Origin: Blasia pusilla
Taxonomy: Eukaryota; Marchantiophyta; Marchantiopsida; Blasiales
DNA length: 64,000 nt
NCBI GenBank assembly: GCA_050084515.1
Contig: CM114275.1
Coordinates: 25,978,001 to 26,042,000 of the forward strand
Direction: 5' to 3'
The notes below the pieces were generated by a model that saw nothing but the letters and a program-made list of their open reading frames with translations, made no database searches and had not been told where the DNA came from. The stretch's first letter is position 1. Every line of letters begins with the position of its first letter. Below, in pieces: positions 11,759 through 24,024 of this stretch. A program made the translations under genes and the position numbers.

Positions 11759-12270
11759 TAAAATAAGATCCAATCTCTCTCTACACTATCTCATACCATA
11801 GCTCTCAAAAGTGTGCACTTTCTCTCATGTCAAACCAAACCCACTCTCCTAATTAGAGGCTTGGGTTACACTCACAAGGCAAGGGACCATAGCTCCGCCG
11901 CCTTATGCCAAGAGGTTCAACAAAGAGAGAATGAGCTTTCAAGCTCTCTCTCTTGGAGGTATATCCCCTTCCCTCTCCCAAGCCCTGTCAACGGTAACCT
12001 ATGCTTGCAAGTCACCTCCTTGGCTCTTGACCTACTGTAGCAGGTCAAGGGCCACTTCCCAAAGTGGAAAGGCAACTATCCCCAACATGGAAACTTACCC
12101 GAAATAGTAAGTTGCTCTATATGGCTCCAAATGAGCCGAAACGAAGGGGAAACATGCTCTCTCAAGTTTCCCAGGCCTCAACACGTCATCCTCAACCTCA
12201 TGGGCCTGCCCTCCACTACTCGTGCAGACGCTCTGCTAGATCCCACCAATCTATCCTAACAGTCGTGACA
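11759..12270 (-). repeat. 5' LTR of copy 1 (B segment only)
   Basis: It starts TGTCACGACT at 12270, next to the AGGT target duplication at 12271-12274, and matches segment B of the 3' LTR over about 500 bp at roughly 93 per cent by eye. At 11759 the match stops exactly where the 3' LTR enters its A segment. Beyond it lies unrelated sequence starting CAAAGAGAG. Either the A segment was deleted here or the element has asymmetric ends. Confidence 0.83.
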
Positions 12271-12274
12271 AGGT

Positions 12275-15200
12275 TCATCCAAAAGTGACACTCGTTGTGT
12301 TGTATGGTGCTTAAACCCAACAACTAAGGCAGAAGCAAACACTGAATTATTGTCACTAGTTTGTGGGTTGCTCACTAGGAGGGTTGACTATATATGACAT
12401 TGACAAACTAGCATCAAAACATAGGACCAACATATGATATTTGAAAATTAGTAAACTTCATTAAAGACTAGCAAAAATATGAAATTACTTTCAAACAGGG
12501 ATTGTGTAGAGGAAGTAGGTGGAATTTTCCAAGAGGGTAGTGAACACCACATAACATAATGGCTCTAGTCAAGGCTGGAGCATTCTACCCACTTTCTATT
12601 CCTTAGTCACCTATGATCAGTCTGGGCTCCAATTCTCTTTGATATAGGCCTTCTTTGAGGTAGTTTTTAGAGATATTGTATTTGATGGGGAAATTCCCAT
12701 GCAGGATATAAACCGACCAGTCAAGGATTTCTTCTAGTGTGATATCCCATATGGCATTGTGAGTGGCAATCCTTTCATTCCTAACTTGACGATGTGCCAA
12801 ATGCATACCAAGAGAATCCAAACTCTAGCAACACTCATAGTGTGTTGAACCAACCATTGATGATTGGGGAATGCCTAGTTGAAACTCCATTACGATAATG
12901 TAGGTAAGTGGTGCAATACGAAAAGCCGAGGTGAGGGAGCCCTCGTCCATTAGTATTCCCCCTTCTCAAAGCAAGAGCAACTACATGCATGTTTAAACCT
13001 TCATTGGAATCTCCTTGACTAATCTACATGGACTAAATGACAAAAACTTTCATCCAATCACATGCCCTATCCTCCATTTCTCCATCCATCCCTACATCCA
13101 TTATTTTTGTCCATGTGCTGCACTATCGCGACCCTCATAGCCAAACGTGTGCCAAAGCGGAAAATTGAAACTCCAATAGACTTACACTAGCATAGTTGCG
13201 CATTAGAGAGGTCTCTTAAAGGAGACACAAGATATGAGACGAGCGCAAGGTTGAGCATTTCAAACGTTTATGGTCGCAACTAGGAAACCTGAATCAAACG
13301 AGAACCAAGATTTGAGAGGAGTCGAGTCTAGGAAGAGTGATTACCAAGAGGCTGAGAATCGAATTTGGAATGCGACTAGCGTTTGGGATTTTGATTATAT
13401 TTTGGACCATAACTTTTAGATTCAAGATGCATTTGGTACAAGTAAGGTAGCATTAGAGATCTTGTGCAAATTTGATTCCAACACACCAAAGATCTTAGCA
13501 AACGCATGAGCAAAGGTTGAGAAATTGCCCAAAAAAATAGTACGTGGAATTGCGTTAAGGGCCAAAGGAGTGGCATGAGATTTCTTCTTCAAAAGATAAA
13601 GGGAGAGTGGAGAACCCCATGACTACAAGTAAGGGGGAGGGTCTCCAAGGACGCTTGGGACCTAATTCCACTTTTGCACCCCGTGGGCCCAGAATGGACC
13701 GAGAGGTTGGCGTTGGGGTACAAAACCCTAGCCAAGTCCAAGTGAGTGGATTTTGGAGGTCACTCTTGGATTCCAACCCGCGATTCATTTGTTGGGTTTC
13801 TGTTAGGGATTCGTGCGAGACAATTAGACATTGGGATCTCTAGGCATGCGAATGTTGTTTTAGGTGAATGGATGTAACCATCCTTTGTTAGTTAGAGTTT
13901 ATGACATATAACGCGTAAGTAGGAAAAAACCATCCAAAAAGAGAAAAGACAAAGAACATGAGATAAAGATGTGAATGGGGCCATAGGTTGCTGAAAAGTA
14001 AGATAAGGATAAGGTTGGGGATAGATGTGATAAGATGAGATAGGGACATTAGGGTGCAAAGAAGATCCTCTCAGCTATGAGAATATGATACGTGGTATAA
14101 GGATGGGTAGAGGTAATTTTTCGTCATTGTACCTATCTCTCAAAATAGAAAGGAAGAGGAGAAGCCTCGAGGGACATTCTACCTTCAAGCAACTCTAGAG
14201 TGGTCTCATGAGATTGAGAGTTACATGGACTCTCCATAAAGTCTCTCCCAAGTCTATGAAGACTTGTTTGCGTTGGGAAGTGAGGAACTAGCAAGGTTGA
14301 GCTTGATGAATACCCGATGCAAGGACTCGAGAAGTTGGAAAGCTAATTGATCCAGACCAGACTAATGTAAGTGTGTTTGGGTGCAGATCAATAGTGAGAG
14401 CATGTCATAATGAACGTTTGCTTTCGCAACACTAGAGATTGACATTCAAAAGGAGTAGGTGCACGACACGCGCCTTCGATCCGTTCTTTCCATCCATGTG
14501 TTACACCCTCTATCCACATTCCTTTCACCTTCCATCCGTCCATCAATTTTGTTTTTCCAATCTTACTCCCTCCATTCACCCCATCCATCCATGCATCCTA
14601 TCCTCCATCCGTCCATAAACTCCTTCTCCATTCACATTCTATCCATTCACCCCATCCATAAACTCCATCCATCCATGCTTCTCCATCCAAACTCCATTCA
14701 TCAACCCTGATCCATCCATTAATCCTATTTTTCAACTCCATCGAGTTTGTGCAACTTCATCCATTCATAGTTGTAAGCATCATCACATACAAAACCCTCA
14801 AACAATGCATATGAGGCATCATGAAGGATTGGATTCATATCGAAAGCATACCGGGAAACTATTTCTTGGTCTTGGTTGAGGTCATAGTTCTTTGTGAGTC
14901 GGATACCACGGTGTTTTCTGATATTTCGGTAGTCCTCTCCATATAGGGTAGGTATTTCTTGTGCCTAGAGCACACAAAAACACTTTAATATAATCCAAAT
15001 CCTCATTGAATGGTGTAAATGACTCTACGCAGAAATAAATAAGATTTTAATGTATATTGCATATAAATATCTAAGAAATAAAAAAATGGGTTTGAAGATC
15101 TTCTCATTCGCGGTCATTTTAGCTCTAAAAAAATGCCTAATGATTTGCGACGAAAAAAATATGACTATCATAATCTAATACTCTCACAACTACTTTTGTA

Positions 15201-15477
15201 TCTCTCCTTTAAAAAAAGGCAAAAGAACTCCATGAAACTTCACTCTCACAAAATGGGAGAAAAAAAAAGAAGTGCCCATTCATCCTAGATGAAACCTGCA
15301 TCCTTTTTTAATATAAAAAACCCTTTTTTTAACATAAAAGCGGAGAAGAGGTACTGAAATGGAGCCGAAAAAAGAGTGCCTTAAATGAAACTCGCACCCT
15401 TTTTATATATAAAAAACTTTTTCAAATATAAAAAATGGAAGAAAAATATTGAAACGTAACCGGAACGGAGGAGGCAT
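12275..15477. other. Intergenic DNA between copy 1 and the PUB49-like gene
   Basis: No supported gene. Frames are short and without known motifs. The right half includes the CATC-rich stretch listed separately and, near 15180-15430, several short poly-A and poly-T runs with ATATAAAAAA-type repeats. I see nothing else to annotate. Confidence 0.5.
14485..14770. repeat. CCATCCAT-type low-complexity tract
   Basis: The plus strand repeatedly shows CCATCC, CATTCACCCCATCC and ATCCATCCATGC blocks over nearly 300 bp, giving spurious Ser/Pro/His-rich reading frames. It is an imperfect microsatellite with no sign of coding. Confidence 0.7.
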
Positions 15478-15977
15478 ATTCCTCCAATCGGGGAAACCCA
15501 AAACCTGGCCGGCTAATGGTTATGAGATTGCCGGCAGGCCGGGTCCTCAGGCGTTCGGAACCAGGTCCTAAGCGTTATGGAAATCCGGGTCGTGATTTGG
15601 ATCCGAACCCGGTTAGGCAGCCCACAATCGTAGCCGGTGGCACCGCCCGCCTCGCCCCTCAACGTCCGGTAGCCACGGGTCCGGCTGGCTCCGTCCGGCA
15701 ATGGGCGGACGGAGTCTGCCGAACGTATGCGCGAGACGGACAGGATCTGAACGTCCGGAAGGAGCTGGTTCTCGTTAGGTGGGGCAGCAGAGACTCTGAG
15801 CAGAGAGAGTGAGTGCTACTCGAATTGAAACGCAAGTCAAGTGTAGGAAATTGGATCTTGAGTGTTTCAAAGAGTTGCCCAGGATTTTCTGGCCTTCTCG
15901 AGGTAGTAAGCTAATCTGAGAGTTTTCTTGCGAGAATAATCTCAACTTCCGGCCGCTGCTGATTGACAGACGAAGCG
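15478..15977 (+). promoter_or_regulatory. Promoter and 5' UTR region of the PUB49-like gene
   Basis: Base composition changes sharply from AT-rich to GC- and CG-rich at about 15480 and stays so to the start codon at 15978. This is typical of a plant core promoter plus 5' UTR. No clear TATA box or transcription start was identified, so the extent is an inference. Confidence 0.45.
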
Positions 15978-18900
15978 ATGGGGAAGAAACAGCACAGCAA
16001 GGATCGGATGTTCATAACAAAAACTGAGTGGGCAACAGAGTGGGGCGGTGCCAAAAGTCGCGATTTACGCACTCCTTTCAAACGCCTGCCTTTCTATTGT
16101 TGCGCGTAGGCCTCTGACTCTGTCATACGCCCCAAACTCTGAAATGGTGTATCTAGGAGTCGCTATTAGTTCCTGCACTCACTCATTAATCTTGTGGCGG
16201 GCGATTCAGAAATTCTATTATCTCCTCCTACTCATATTGGGCCTCTCTGTAATCACCGCTCTTAGAGTTCTAATGTCTTGGCGGAACTCCTTATCCTCAG
16301 TGAGAGTGTCGTATACTCCGCTTCTCCTTTGTTTTTTTATCAATCATTCAGGATCAAGTTATTTGAAATTGGGATACTCCAGTGGAAGACTTAGTGTTTA
16401 TGGCCTACTGTCACTTCGACTTAGTTTAGTCTGGTATGCTATCCACGAATGTGACTGTTTCTATTTTGTAGCCTTTCTGCCACTTTTTTGCCGTTATAAT
16501 CATGCCTTCCGATGTTGGAGTGAATTTATGTCGACTATGTCCGAGCGATGATAATTTTGATCGAATGCACATCGGCATGCATGAGATAAAATTTTCCGTT
16601 TCATTAAGAGTTGGATTTTAACGTCGTCTTGGGATAGGCTTTTTCCATGCGAGCTTCTTCTGGAGTTTGGAATTGTAGAAAATTCACAATTATTTATATC
16701 ATCTTAGTGCCGATCTGATGTTGCACTATGCTGGAAATGCCCTTCTTAGTGCATGGGTGGTGGATGTGGCAGGCTGACATTCATTCCTTTTGAAGATCCG
16801 GCGTGCACCATGGAGGGTCATGTCTTTGATATATTGTAAGTTTCTCCAAGTGCTCTATTTTAGAAGATGGAGATGAAATTGTCTACCAGTCTAACATCCA
16901 ATTCGTGGGTACCTTGGATACACTTAATATTTCAATTCCCCCAAATTTTATACACATTGTTAAGTAGGGACAAATAACTTGCATCTTGGCAAATTTTTAA
17001 TTAAGAATCGATTGGGAGCTAATGACAGTTGTATGAGTGGCACAAGGTGCGGCATTTGAGTTCGTTGTAACGTTATACAAACTGGTAGAACCTATTATTT
17101 TCTGAATTTCTTTCATTTCAGAAAGGGATACTATAAGACGCTGCATCATGTTTTAGCATATGTGGCTCTATGCAGGTACATTGTGCCCTACATTATGAAG
17201 TATGGCAAGAACCCTGTGACAGGGTTGCCATTGCAATTGAAGGATCTTATAAAGCTGCAATTTCACAAGAACTCTGAAGGTCCCCCTTCAATATCTAATG
17301 TGCATCAGAGTATTCTTGCTCCTTCCATTCTGAAAGGACAATTTCAGTTGATTTTTGTGAATGTTGTCATTCTTGAGAATCTGACTTACTTTTTTAGTTG
17401 TGCTCACTTGACCATGGGCTTTGCCACCATGCAGGAGAATACCAGTGCCCAGTTTTGCACAAAGTCTTCACAGAATACACCCATATTGTTGCCATCAAAA
17501 CAACAGGAAATGTATTCTCGTATGAGGTGAGGGATCCCAGTTGCGAAAGTTAAAGGTCGGTTTGTTATCTTGCAAGTTTTTTCTTGGTAATTTTGTGACT
17601 TGATTCATGGATAGCTGCTCCTCACAAGTGAATCACTTGATAGCCTAGACTAGTTTATACCAGCATCTGAATACAGATTAGCTGAGTTTAAATCATCATG
17701 AAAGCCACTTCACCAGACAAGTAGATACTTGATATAGGTTATAGTTGATGTGTGTTACTTTGCCCAAGTTTTTGCACACTTGAGATCTCTGTGCAAATGT
17801 ATATTTTGCAGATTCTCTAAGTACACGGGGTCCAAGCCACAGCTGTTAAACATATGCATTGTGACGTATTGTTTTTCATGTGTACAGTTGTGAATGAATG
17901 TCATTTTGCAGGCAGTTAAAGAGCTCAATCTGAAATCCAAGAATTGGAAGGAGCTGTTGACAGATGAACCTTTTAGCAAGGAGGATTTGATAACTATTCA
18001 GGTCCAGATTTATATGCTTTGATACTTCCATCCCACAGTGGCACATCCTGCGTTGGTTCCACTCAGGCAAGGCATATTTCATGTCTTGTGCTATGTCTGG
18101 GTTGTTACCGATTTGCTTCCCGCCTGCCTTCGTGGAAATTTTCCGAGTTATGCATAAATAGTGTCTGTGGATCTCTGTACTGGTCCTCTGAGCAGTTGAA
18201 GCAACATGGTTTTTTCTCATCCGGTTCTAAACTTTATGTCCTCATTTGCTGTCTACATGTTATCATGTTGTTCATCCTGGAAATTTCACTGATCGAGACT
18301 TATTTTAAACTTTAGTTGTGCAGTACGCACAGACTATTCAGAAGTCTGCCCTTAAGATAAAGAAACCACAAGTTATTCAAAGCTTCGTATCGTGGTCCTT
18401 CACTGTGCAGGATCCAAATAATCTTGATGCGAAAGTTTTATCAGATTTTGATCACGTGAAGAAAGATACAAAGCTCGACGATGAAGGTCAGATTTTTTCT
18501 TTGGAAGATGCAGTTGTGCCTTGCGTTATGTCAACCACTGTTACTTAAGTGCCAAGATTCCTTTCAGGAGCACCGGGTGGGGTTTATCAAGAGATATTTG
18601 GGGTGTCAGAAATATTAATAGATTCACAAGAGAGTCAAATAGAGACATATAGTGAAGTGAACTTACATTTTCATTTGTTACTGAGTCTTACACTCAGTTG
18701 CCTTAGTTTGTGCCGTCCTGGCCAAGTTTACGGATTAAGCTGTTGCACAGAGCTGATAGATAACATGTTATGAATTTCTGGCGTCTTCCCTGGGGTTTGC
18801 ATGAGTTCTCAATTTCTCCACAGAAGTAAAGATAATGCAAAGTTAACAAGTGCCTCTGCACATAAAGAAGCATCTGAAGCCTTATGTGATAGTCAATTCT

Positions 18901-21817
18901 TCAGCTCAATAATTTTCAGCAAAATGAAGTCTGTATGTGTTGTAGACTCCACTCGTGGTTGATGACTGGAACACTCTTTTCTCCTCAGTAGTGAACCCTC
19001 ACCTCTTTGTACAGCTTGGTGCTGTGGTCACTCTGACAAATACCCACAATCTTCTTTGGTGGACCTCACTTGAGTGGAAGGAGTAGATACTCTTTGGAAC
19101 GTCACCCTTTCGTACTCACAGGGGTAAAATGTCTCATCTTCACCAGCCTTAGTCAGGTGCCTCAGCCATGATATTGTGGTCCACGTTTATAGTGTGATTT
19201 AATGTCTTGAGCTTTAACCATCAGATGTAACCTTTGGGCAACCCCACACGGCAAATTACCATGCTCTTTATGGTCTCTTTGTATGGCGTTGTCTAAAGTA
19301 TGGCGTGGTCCACTTGTATGGAGAACCGCTAAATGCTCCGAATAATTGCAGTGCAGAACAGTGTTGCCTTAAAAAGGTTCTAAGCTGTCTTTCAGCAAAA
19401 CAAAGATAGATTGGCGCAATTGTAGTTTGGTTTACTTTACAGTCCCCGCACACTGAATTTTTTAATAGCTGCTGGTCAAGTTGATTGCCACGGTTCTCTC
19501 CAAGTTTGCAGTCCTGGAAAAGCAAGGCTGACAGTAGCATTTGGTAATGATGCTGCCTATGAAAGTGTAGAATGGTCTTTCAGAAAGCAGAAAAGAGCCA
19601 AAAGTTGCAATGTCTGGGTGCTTGAATTACATCTGATCACAGTGTTGAGCAAGTAAGGGGGCAAAAACAGCAAAAAATCATCTGAATGGAAAGGGGATGC
19701 AACTCCTAGGAAAGGGTTGTCGGACACCAATAATTTCTGTCTTCCAGGTTTCATAGAATGTGATTTGAAGTGCTGAAGTCTACCTTGATCGGGGTTTCAC
19801 AGAGGCACAAAAGCTGGCGAATGATCCAACCTACAACATCAATATGTCAGAGGACACGAAAAGGATGATGAGAGAACTAGGTACTGAGAAAGGGAGGGAA
19901 GCAGCCTTAATGGGAGGTGGAGGCAGCAGGGCACAGAAAGAACGTGCGGCAGCCCTTGCAACTCTGGAGGCTGCCAGGCAACGAATCTCAGATCAGGAAG
20001 ACCCAACTAAGAGAGAGCCGCAAGCACTTAGTGTAGTGGATGCTGCCTCAGCTTCTGTACATGGTAGAAGTGCTGCTGCTGCCAGGGCTGGAACTCAAGA
20101 GAAGACAGCAGCTCGAGTTGCAGCACATGCAGCAGGAGAGATTGTGCCAGTGAACACAAAGCTGGTTGGTCTTGCCCTTCTATGCGTACATCTTGATTAC
20201 AATTGTAGGATTGGTGGACAAGCAGAATGATCAAGTTGTATGTGCAACTCTGCCCTGCTGCTTGTGCATGAGAAATTACTACTGGCCTGGAGGAATGTAC
20301 ATTTCATACACATTGGTCTAGTTGCTATTGGGGACCATAGACCTTCTTTAGCATTTCTTACGTAACTTGTTACTCCAGGTGAAAAGTCGCTACACATCAG
20401 GTTCTGCATCAAGGGGTTTTACATCAACCACATACGAGCCTGTCACGAAGAACGAGTTTGAGTATGTCAAAGCAGAGAAAAATCCCAAGAAGAAAGCATA
20501 TGTGCGGCTGCACAGTTCTCATGGTGATCTGAACCTTGAGCTACACTGTGACATTGCACCACGCACCTGTGAAAATTTCCTCACTCACTGTGAGAATGGC
20601 TACTATGACAACCAGATTTTCCATCGAAATATCAGGTATGCCAAGAATACAAAATCATTGACTGTTGTGGTGGGACCTGAACTCTGGTAGGGTCATGCTT
20701 TTGTAAGGCTCATGTTCTGCAACAGTAGGAAATATGTCTAATCTGATGAGATGAGAAACATGAGAGACCGTCTTAACTCTGAAGCATTGAGCTTTGTACC
20801 TACGTGAAATATGTAGGAACTTCATGATTCAAGGAGGTGATCCAACAGGCACAGGGCGTGGCGGTGAATCTATCTGGGGTAAACCATTCAAAGATGAAGT
20901 CAATTCTAAACTTCTTCACACAGGACGGGGCATCGTAAGTATGGCAAACAGTGGTCCTCACAGCAATGGTTCCCAGTTCTTTATTCTTTACAAATCGGCT
21001 CCACATCTCAACTACAAACACACTGTTTTTGGCCGTGTGGTTGGAGGTTTAGATACCCTCTCCACTTTGGAGAAAGTACCTGTGGATGACGACGACAGGC
21101 CCTTGGTAAGAACTGGAACACATTGTTTACATGCTGCACAATCAGTTATTATTGTAAATGGTATAAGAAATAGAAGCATTCATTTCCATGATTGCTGTTG
21201 GAGTGGCTCTCTCCTTTAGTTTCAATTCTAAAGGAATGCCCAACCTTGATAAATGTGTGTATGTGGTGCCATTGCAGGAAGAAATTAAGATATCAAAAAT
21301 ATCAGTGTTTGTCAATCCTTATACTGAACCAGATGAGGAAGAAGAGGCAAAAGCCATCGAAAGCAATGTTGTAGAAACAGATGAGGACAATGTAAGTAAT
21401 AGTCGTCCACCAGCTCAACGGGTTATCGCTTTAATATCCCTTGGCAAAGTTTATCAGCTCACCCTGCCTCATAGATAATTGATTCTATCGCCATTCTAAT
21501 AATGTTATGGAAATCATGGAACATAGTTAAAAGTATAAGGATGTCTTGCTTGTTTAGATGTCAGAAGAAGTTATTCTGAGACAGACTGTATGACATCTGT
21601 GTGTTTGCAGGATAAAATTGGATCTTGGTACAGTAATCCAGGTATGAGAGCCGGAGTGGATGGAGGGCGTACTGGTGTGGGGAAATACCTTAGTAGTGGA
21701 AGGAGTCTGGAAACTTCCACAGGCAAAGTTGAAACGATTGCAGTTGTCTCAGAGACCAAGAGACAAAAAGTAATTCCACAATCTGGAGTCGAGTTCAAAC
21801 ACTTTGCCAGCTGGTGA
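15978..21817 (+). CDS. PUB49: U-box/cyclophilin peptidyl-prolyl isomerase, PUB49/CYP65 (PPIL2) type
   Basis: Eleven exons with GT-AG introns and consistent phases: 15978-16105, 16773-16835, 17176-17279, 17435-17526, 17912-18001, 18411-18486, 19803-20164, 20379-20635, 20817-21105, 21278-21391, 21611-21817. The product is 593 aa, close to Arabidopsis PUB49 (about 595). The N-terminus [12 protein letters not shown] is diagnostic of the family. A U-box (E3 ubiquitin ligase type) spans residues of about 35-110. A cyclophilin domain covers about 345-490, with [32 protein letters not shown] and HTVFG blocks, so the catalytic Arg is present. The C-terminus ends FASW like its relatives. The family is nuclear and linked to the spliceosome. 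The exon structure was deduced by eye; start and stop are secure. Confidence 0.95.
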
Positions 21818-23289
21818 AGATTATATTTTAGGGTTTGGACTCAAATATACCTAATGAGGTATGAATCAGAGGTTTAAGTTGTGAACTCATGCATGTCTGT
21901 AAATTTCGTTTGGAAGTTTGGAATGTGCTGCCGGGTTTGAGTATAGATACTGTGATGTGGGAATTGCAAGCTTCAATGCGCCTTTTGTACCATAACCTAC
22001 CCATTAAATTTCCTGAGATATGGCAAATTTCACAACCCCGGCAGGTTTTCATTGGGTTTGATTGTGTTACTTCTGTTGGAGTTGTGTGTGCTGTTGAAGA
22101 TTCCCATTTGGATACAAAAGTTAAGGTGATTCTTGGTTCATGATAGATTCGTGACAGAAGAACATGGTTTATGTCAGACTGGTATTAGTGTGCGCCGATT
22201 TGCCCATGTTGAATGAAACACTTACAATTGGATGACTTGTGAGTCATGAAATGGGAGTCTGGGAGTTGAAATATCTCACAATTTAATCGGTGTTCAACCC
22301 TCAGATTTAGATCTTGCTGGTATGTTGATCTGAACTTACATAAGTACTAGTGGGCCCCTTCCAGAACAGGGCGTCCCAGATCCTGATGTAAGGATGTGTT
22401 GACGGCTTTGGATGTAGGGCCCAGTCCAGGTACTGCTGACCCATTGTGATCAGCTTTAGATTTCCTAATTAGCATGGATTACTAGAGGCAAGAACATGCT
22501 CAAAATTTTTAAGCATGTCTGCAAATTTTTATCATTTTTCTGATAATCAGAACCGGGAGTTTAATGGTCACGCTTGGAGAATCATTCCATTCATTTTTGT
22601 AATAAAAGTTTTAAAATTAAAATATTACATGGCAAGAAATCTTCTGATCTCTAAAATAAATAATTAGAAGACATTGTTTTGTATCTACGGGTCTGGTCTT
22701 GTAGATCCTAGTCTTCAACAACCAATAACTCAACCTTTGGTATGCATAGGGTTGCTTGATAGTTTCATTACATTTCTTGTCTTGTGGGTATGAGGAGATC
22801 TCCACTCTTTGATCTGCTTTTGTGGAGCGTCAGACTTTAGAGGTAGAGTTTGTTGAGGGCGTTGTGTGTTATACTATGTGCAAGTGGTTTTGTGATAGGG
22901 TTTGTTGGAGTGAACCACAAGTTCTATGATAAAACTAGGCAGATTGTCATAAATTGAATTTAATACATTTAGGCCTCTCTTATTCTAAAACTTGGAGGGA
23001 TTGCACGATCTTTCCATTCACTCATAGTGAACTTATCCTCAAGAAATTCAATCCATGATGACAATCACCCTCCTCCTTGCAAAGTGCACTTCAATCAACA
23101 CAAATGGTGAACATCGGAAAGTGCACAATTTACTTTCTCAAGTATATCGATCCCCTAGAATGTTTAGAATAGTAGTAGAATGTCTATTACTTGCTCTATA
23201 CACAGTTGGTGATATCCAACTCAAAGATCCAATAGGTGGACAATTGTTGCATGCCCTATTGCATCAAAGTTATCACAGGGAGTAGGCAT
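21818..23289. other. 3' flank of PUB49-like gene and intergenic DNA
   Basis: The first few hundred bases probably contain the 3' UTR of the preceding gene. No further gene, RNA or clear transposon domain was recognised. AT content rises towards copy 2. Confidence 0.5.
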
Positions 23290-23430
23290 AACATAGTGAT
23301 TGGGCCTCATATGCTCATTGATAAGACGAGAATCTCATATGAATCCGTTAGCAATACGCTTCATTAACATAGTTGTAGAAGCTGCTTACTCTCCATATGG
23401 TCTTTCCATTAGTCGGATGTCAACCAAGTC

Positions 23431-23461
23431 TCGACTTCTACTCATAATGAGTAGAAGTCGA
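23431..23461. repeat. Perfect inverted repeat, 15-bp arms, 1-nt spacer
   Basis: The arm TCGACTTCTACTCAT is followed after one base by its exact reverse complement. It lies in the RT remnant of copy 2. It could form a hairpin or cruciform and probably arose by snap-back copying. Confidence 0.9.
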
Positions 23462-23505
23462 GCGAGTTAGGTATAGTTATATACTTGCCATAACAAAGTA
23501 TTATG

Positions 23506-23541
23506 TTGCCATAATACTATGTCCCCATAGTATTATGGCAA
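23506..23541. repeat. Perfect inverted repeat, 16-bp arms, 4-nt loop
   Basis: The arm TTGCCATAATACTATG, loop TCCC, then the exact reverse complement. It lies 45 bp from the previous inverted repeat, again inside copy 2. There is no run of T after it and no sign that it is a terminator. Confidence 0.9.
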
Positions 23542-24024
23542 CTTATGTTGGATCTATGCAGCGATACCTATATGTTGGTAAAAAATTAGGTGTATCATTG
23601 ACCAATTCGATATGAATATGTTAATCCTTCAACGTACCAAAATCATGCATATTGAATGTAAAACAATGCTTTTAACTCCACATGAATTGTAACAATTTTC
23701 TCTTCTTCAATCATATCAACCTTGTACTAATCAAAAGCTCCCAAGTCTCGCTCATGATCTCTAGAAGAGAGGAGGATGGTTTTGTAAATAAGCAACATCT
23801 AGAGTAGTAGTCACATGCGAGACATCGACTCTTTGGGCATACCATTATGACATACATAAAAAACGGACACTCGTCGTTGTTGTCATCTCTCTCCGTTCTC
23901 ATGTGGTATCCCATGAAGTCCATAGAGGCCTCTCCATCATCATCATGCCTCTAACCAATGTCTAACCCATCCCAATAGATGTTGCGTTGCAAAGTAGATG
24001 TGAAGTGATAGATGTCTATTGCAT

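Larger units (their letters stand above)
2077..12274 (-). mobile_element. Copy 1: complete, decayed Ty3/gypsy element encoding DNMT3-like methyltransferase and PHD finger
   Basis: The element body is 2081-12270 on the minus strand, about 10.2 kb, flanked by the 4-bp target-site duplication AGGT (2077-2080 and 12271-12274). Reading in element orientation: 5' LTR, long leader, gag, aspartic protease, DNMT3-like cytosine methyltransferase, reverse transcriptase, RNase H, DDE integrase, PHD finger, polypurine-like CTAGGGGGGCGA, an extra copy of the LTR tail, 3' LTR. The order protease-RT-RNaseH-integrase identifies Ty3/gypsy (Metaviridae-type). Many stops and frameshifts mean it is dead. Over about 500 bp the two LTRs differ at roughly 30 positions by eye, so the insertion is old. 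The family assignment is firm; the exact end of the 5' LTR is not. Confidence 0.88.

Noticed and set aside
16048-16551. 167-codon plus-strand open frame overlapping exon 1 and intron 1 of the PUB49-like gene
   Set aside because: It overlaps exon 1 in another frame and runs into an intron; the translation has no known domain, while the exon 1 frame gives the exact family N-terminus.
23506-23541. Rho-independent terminator
   Set aside because: This is nuclear plant DNA, there is no T run after the stem, and the hairpin lies inside a retrotransposon relic.
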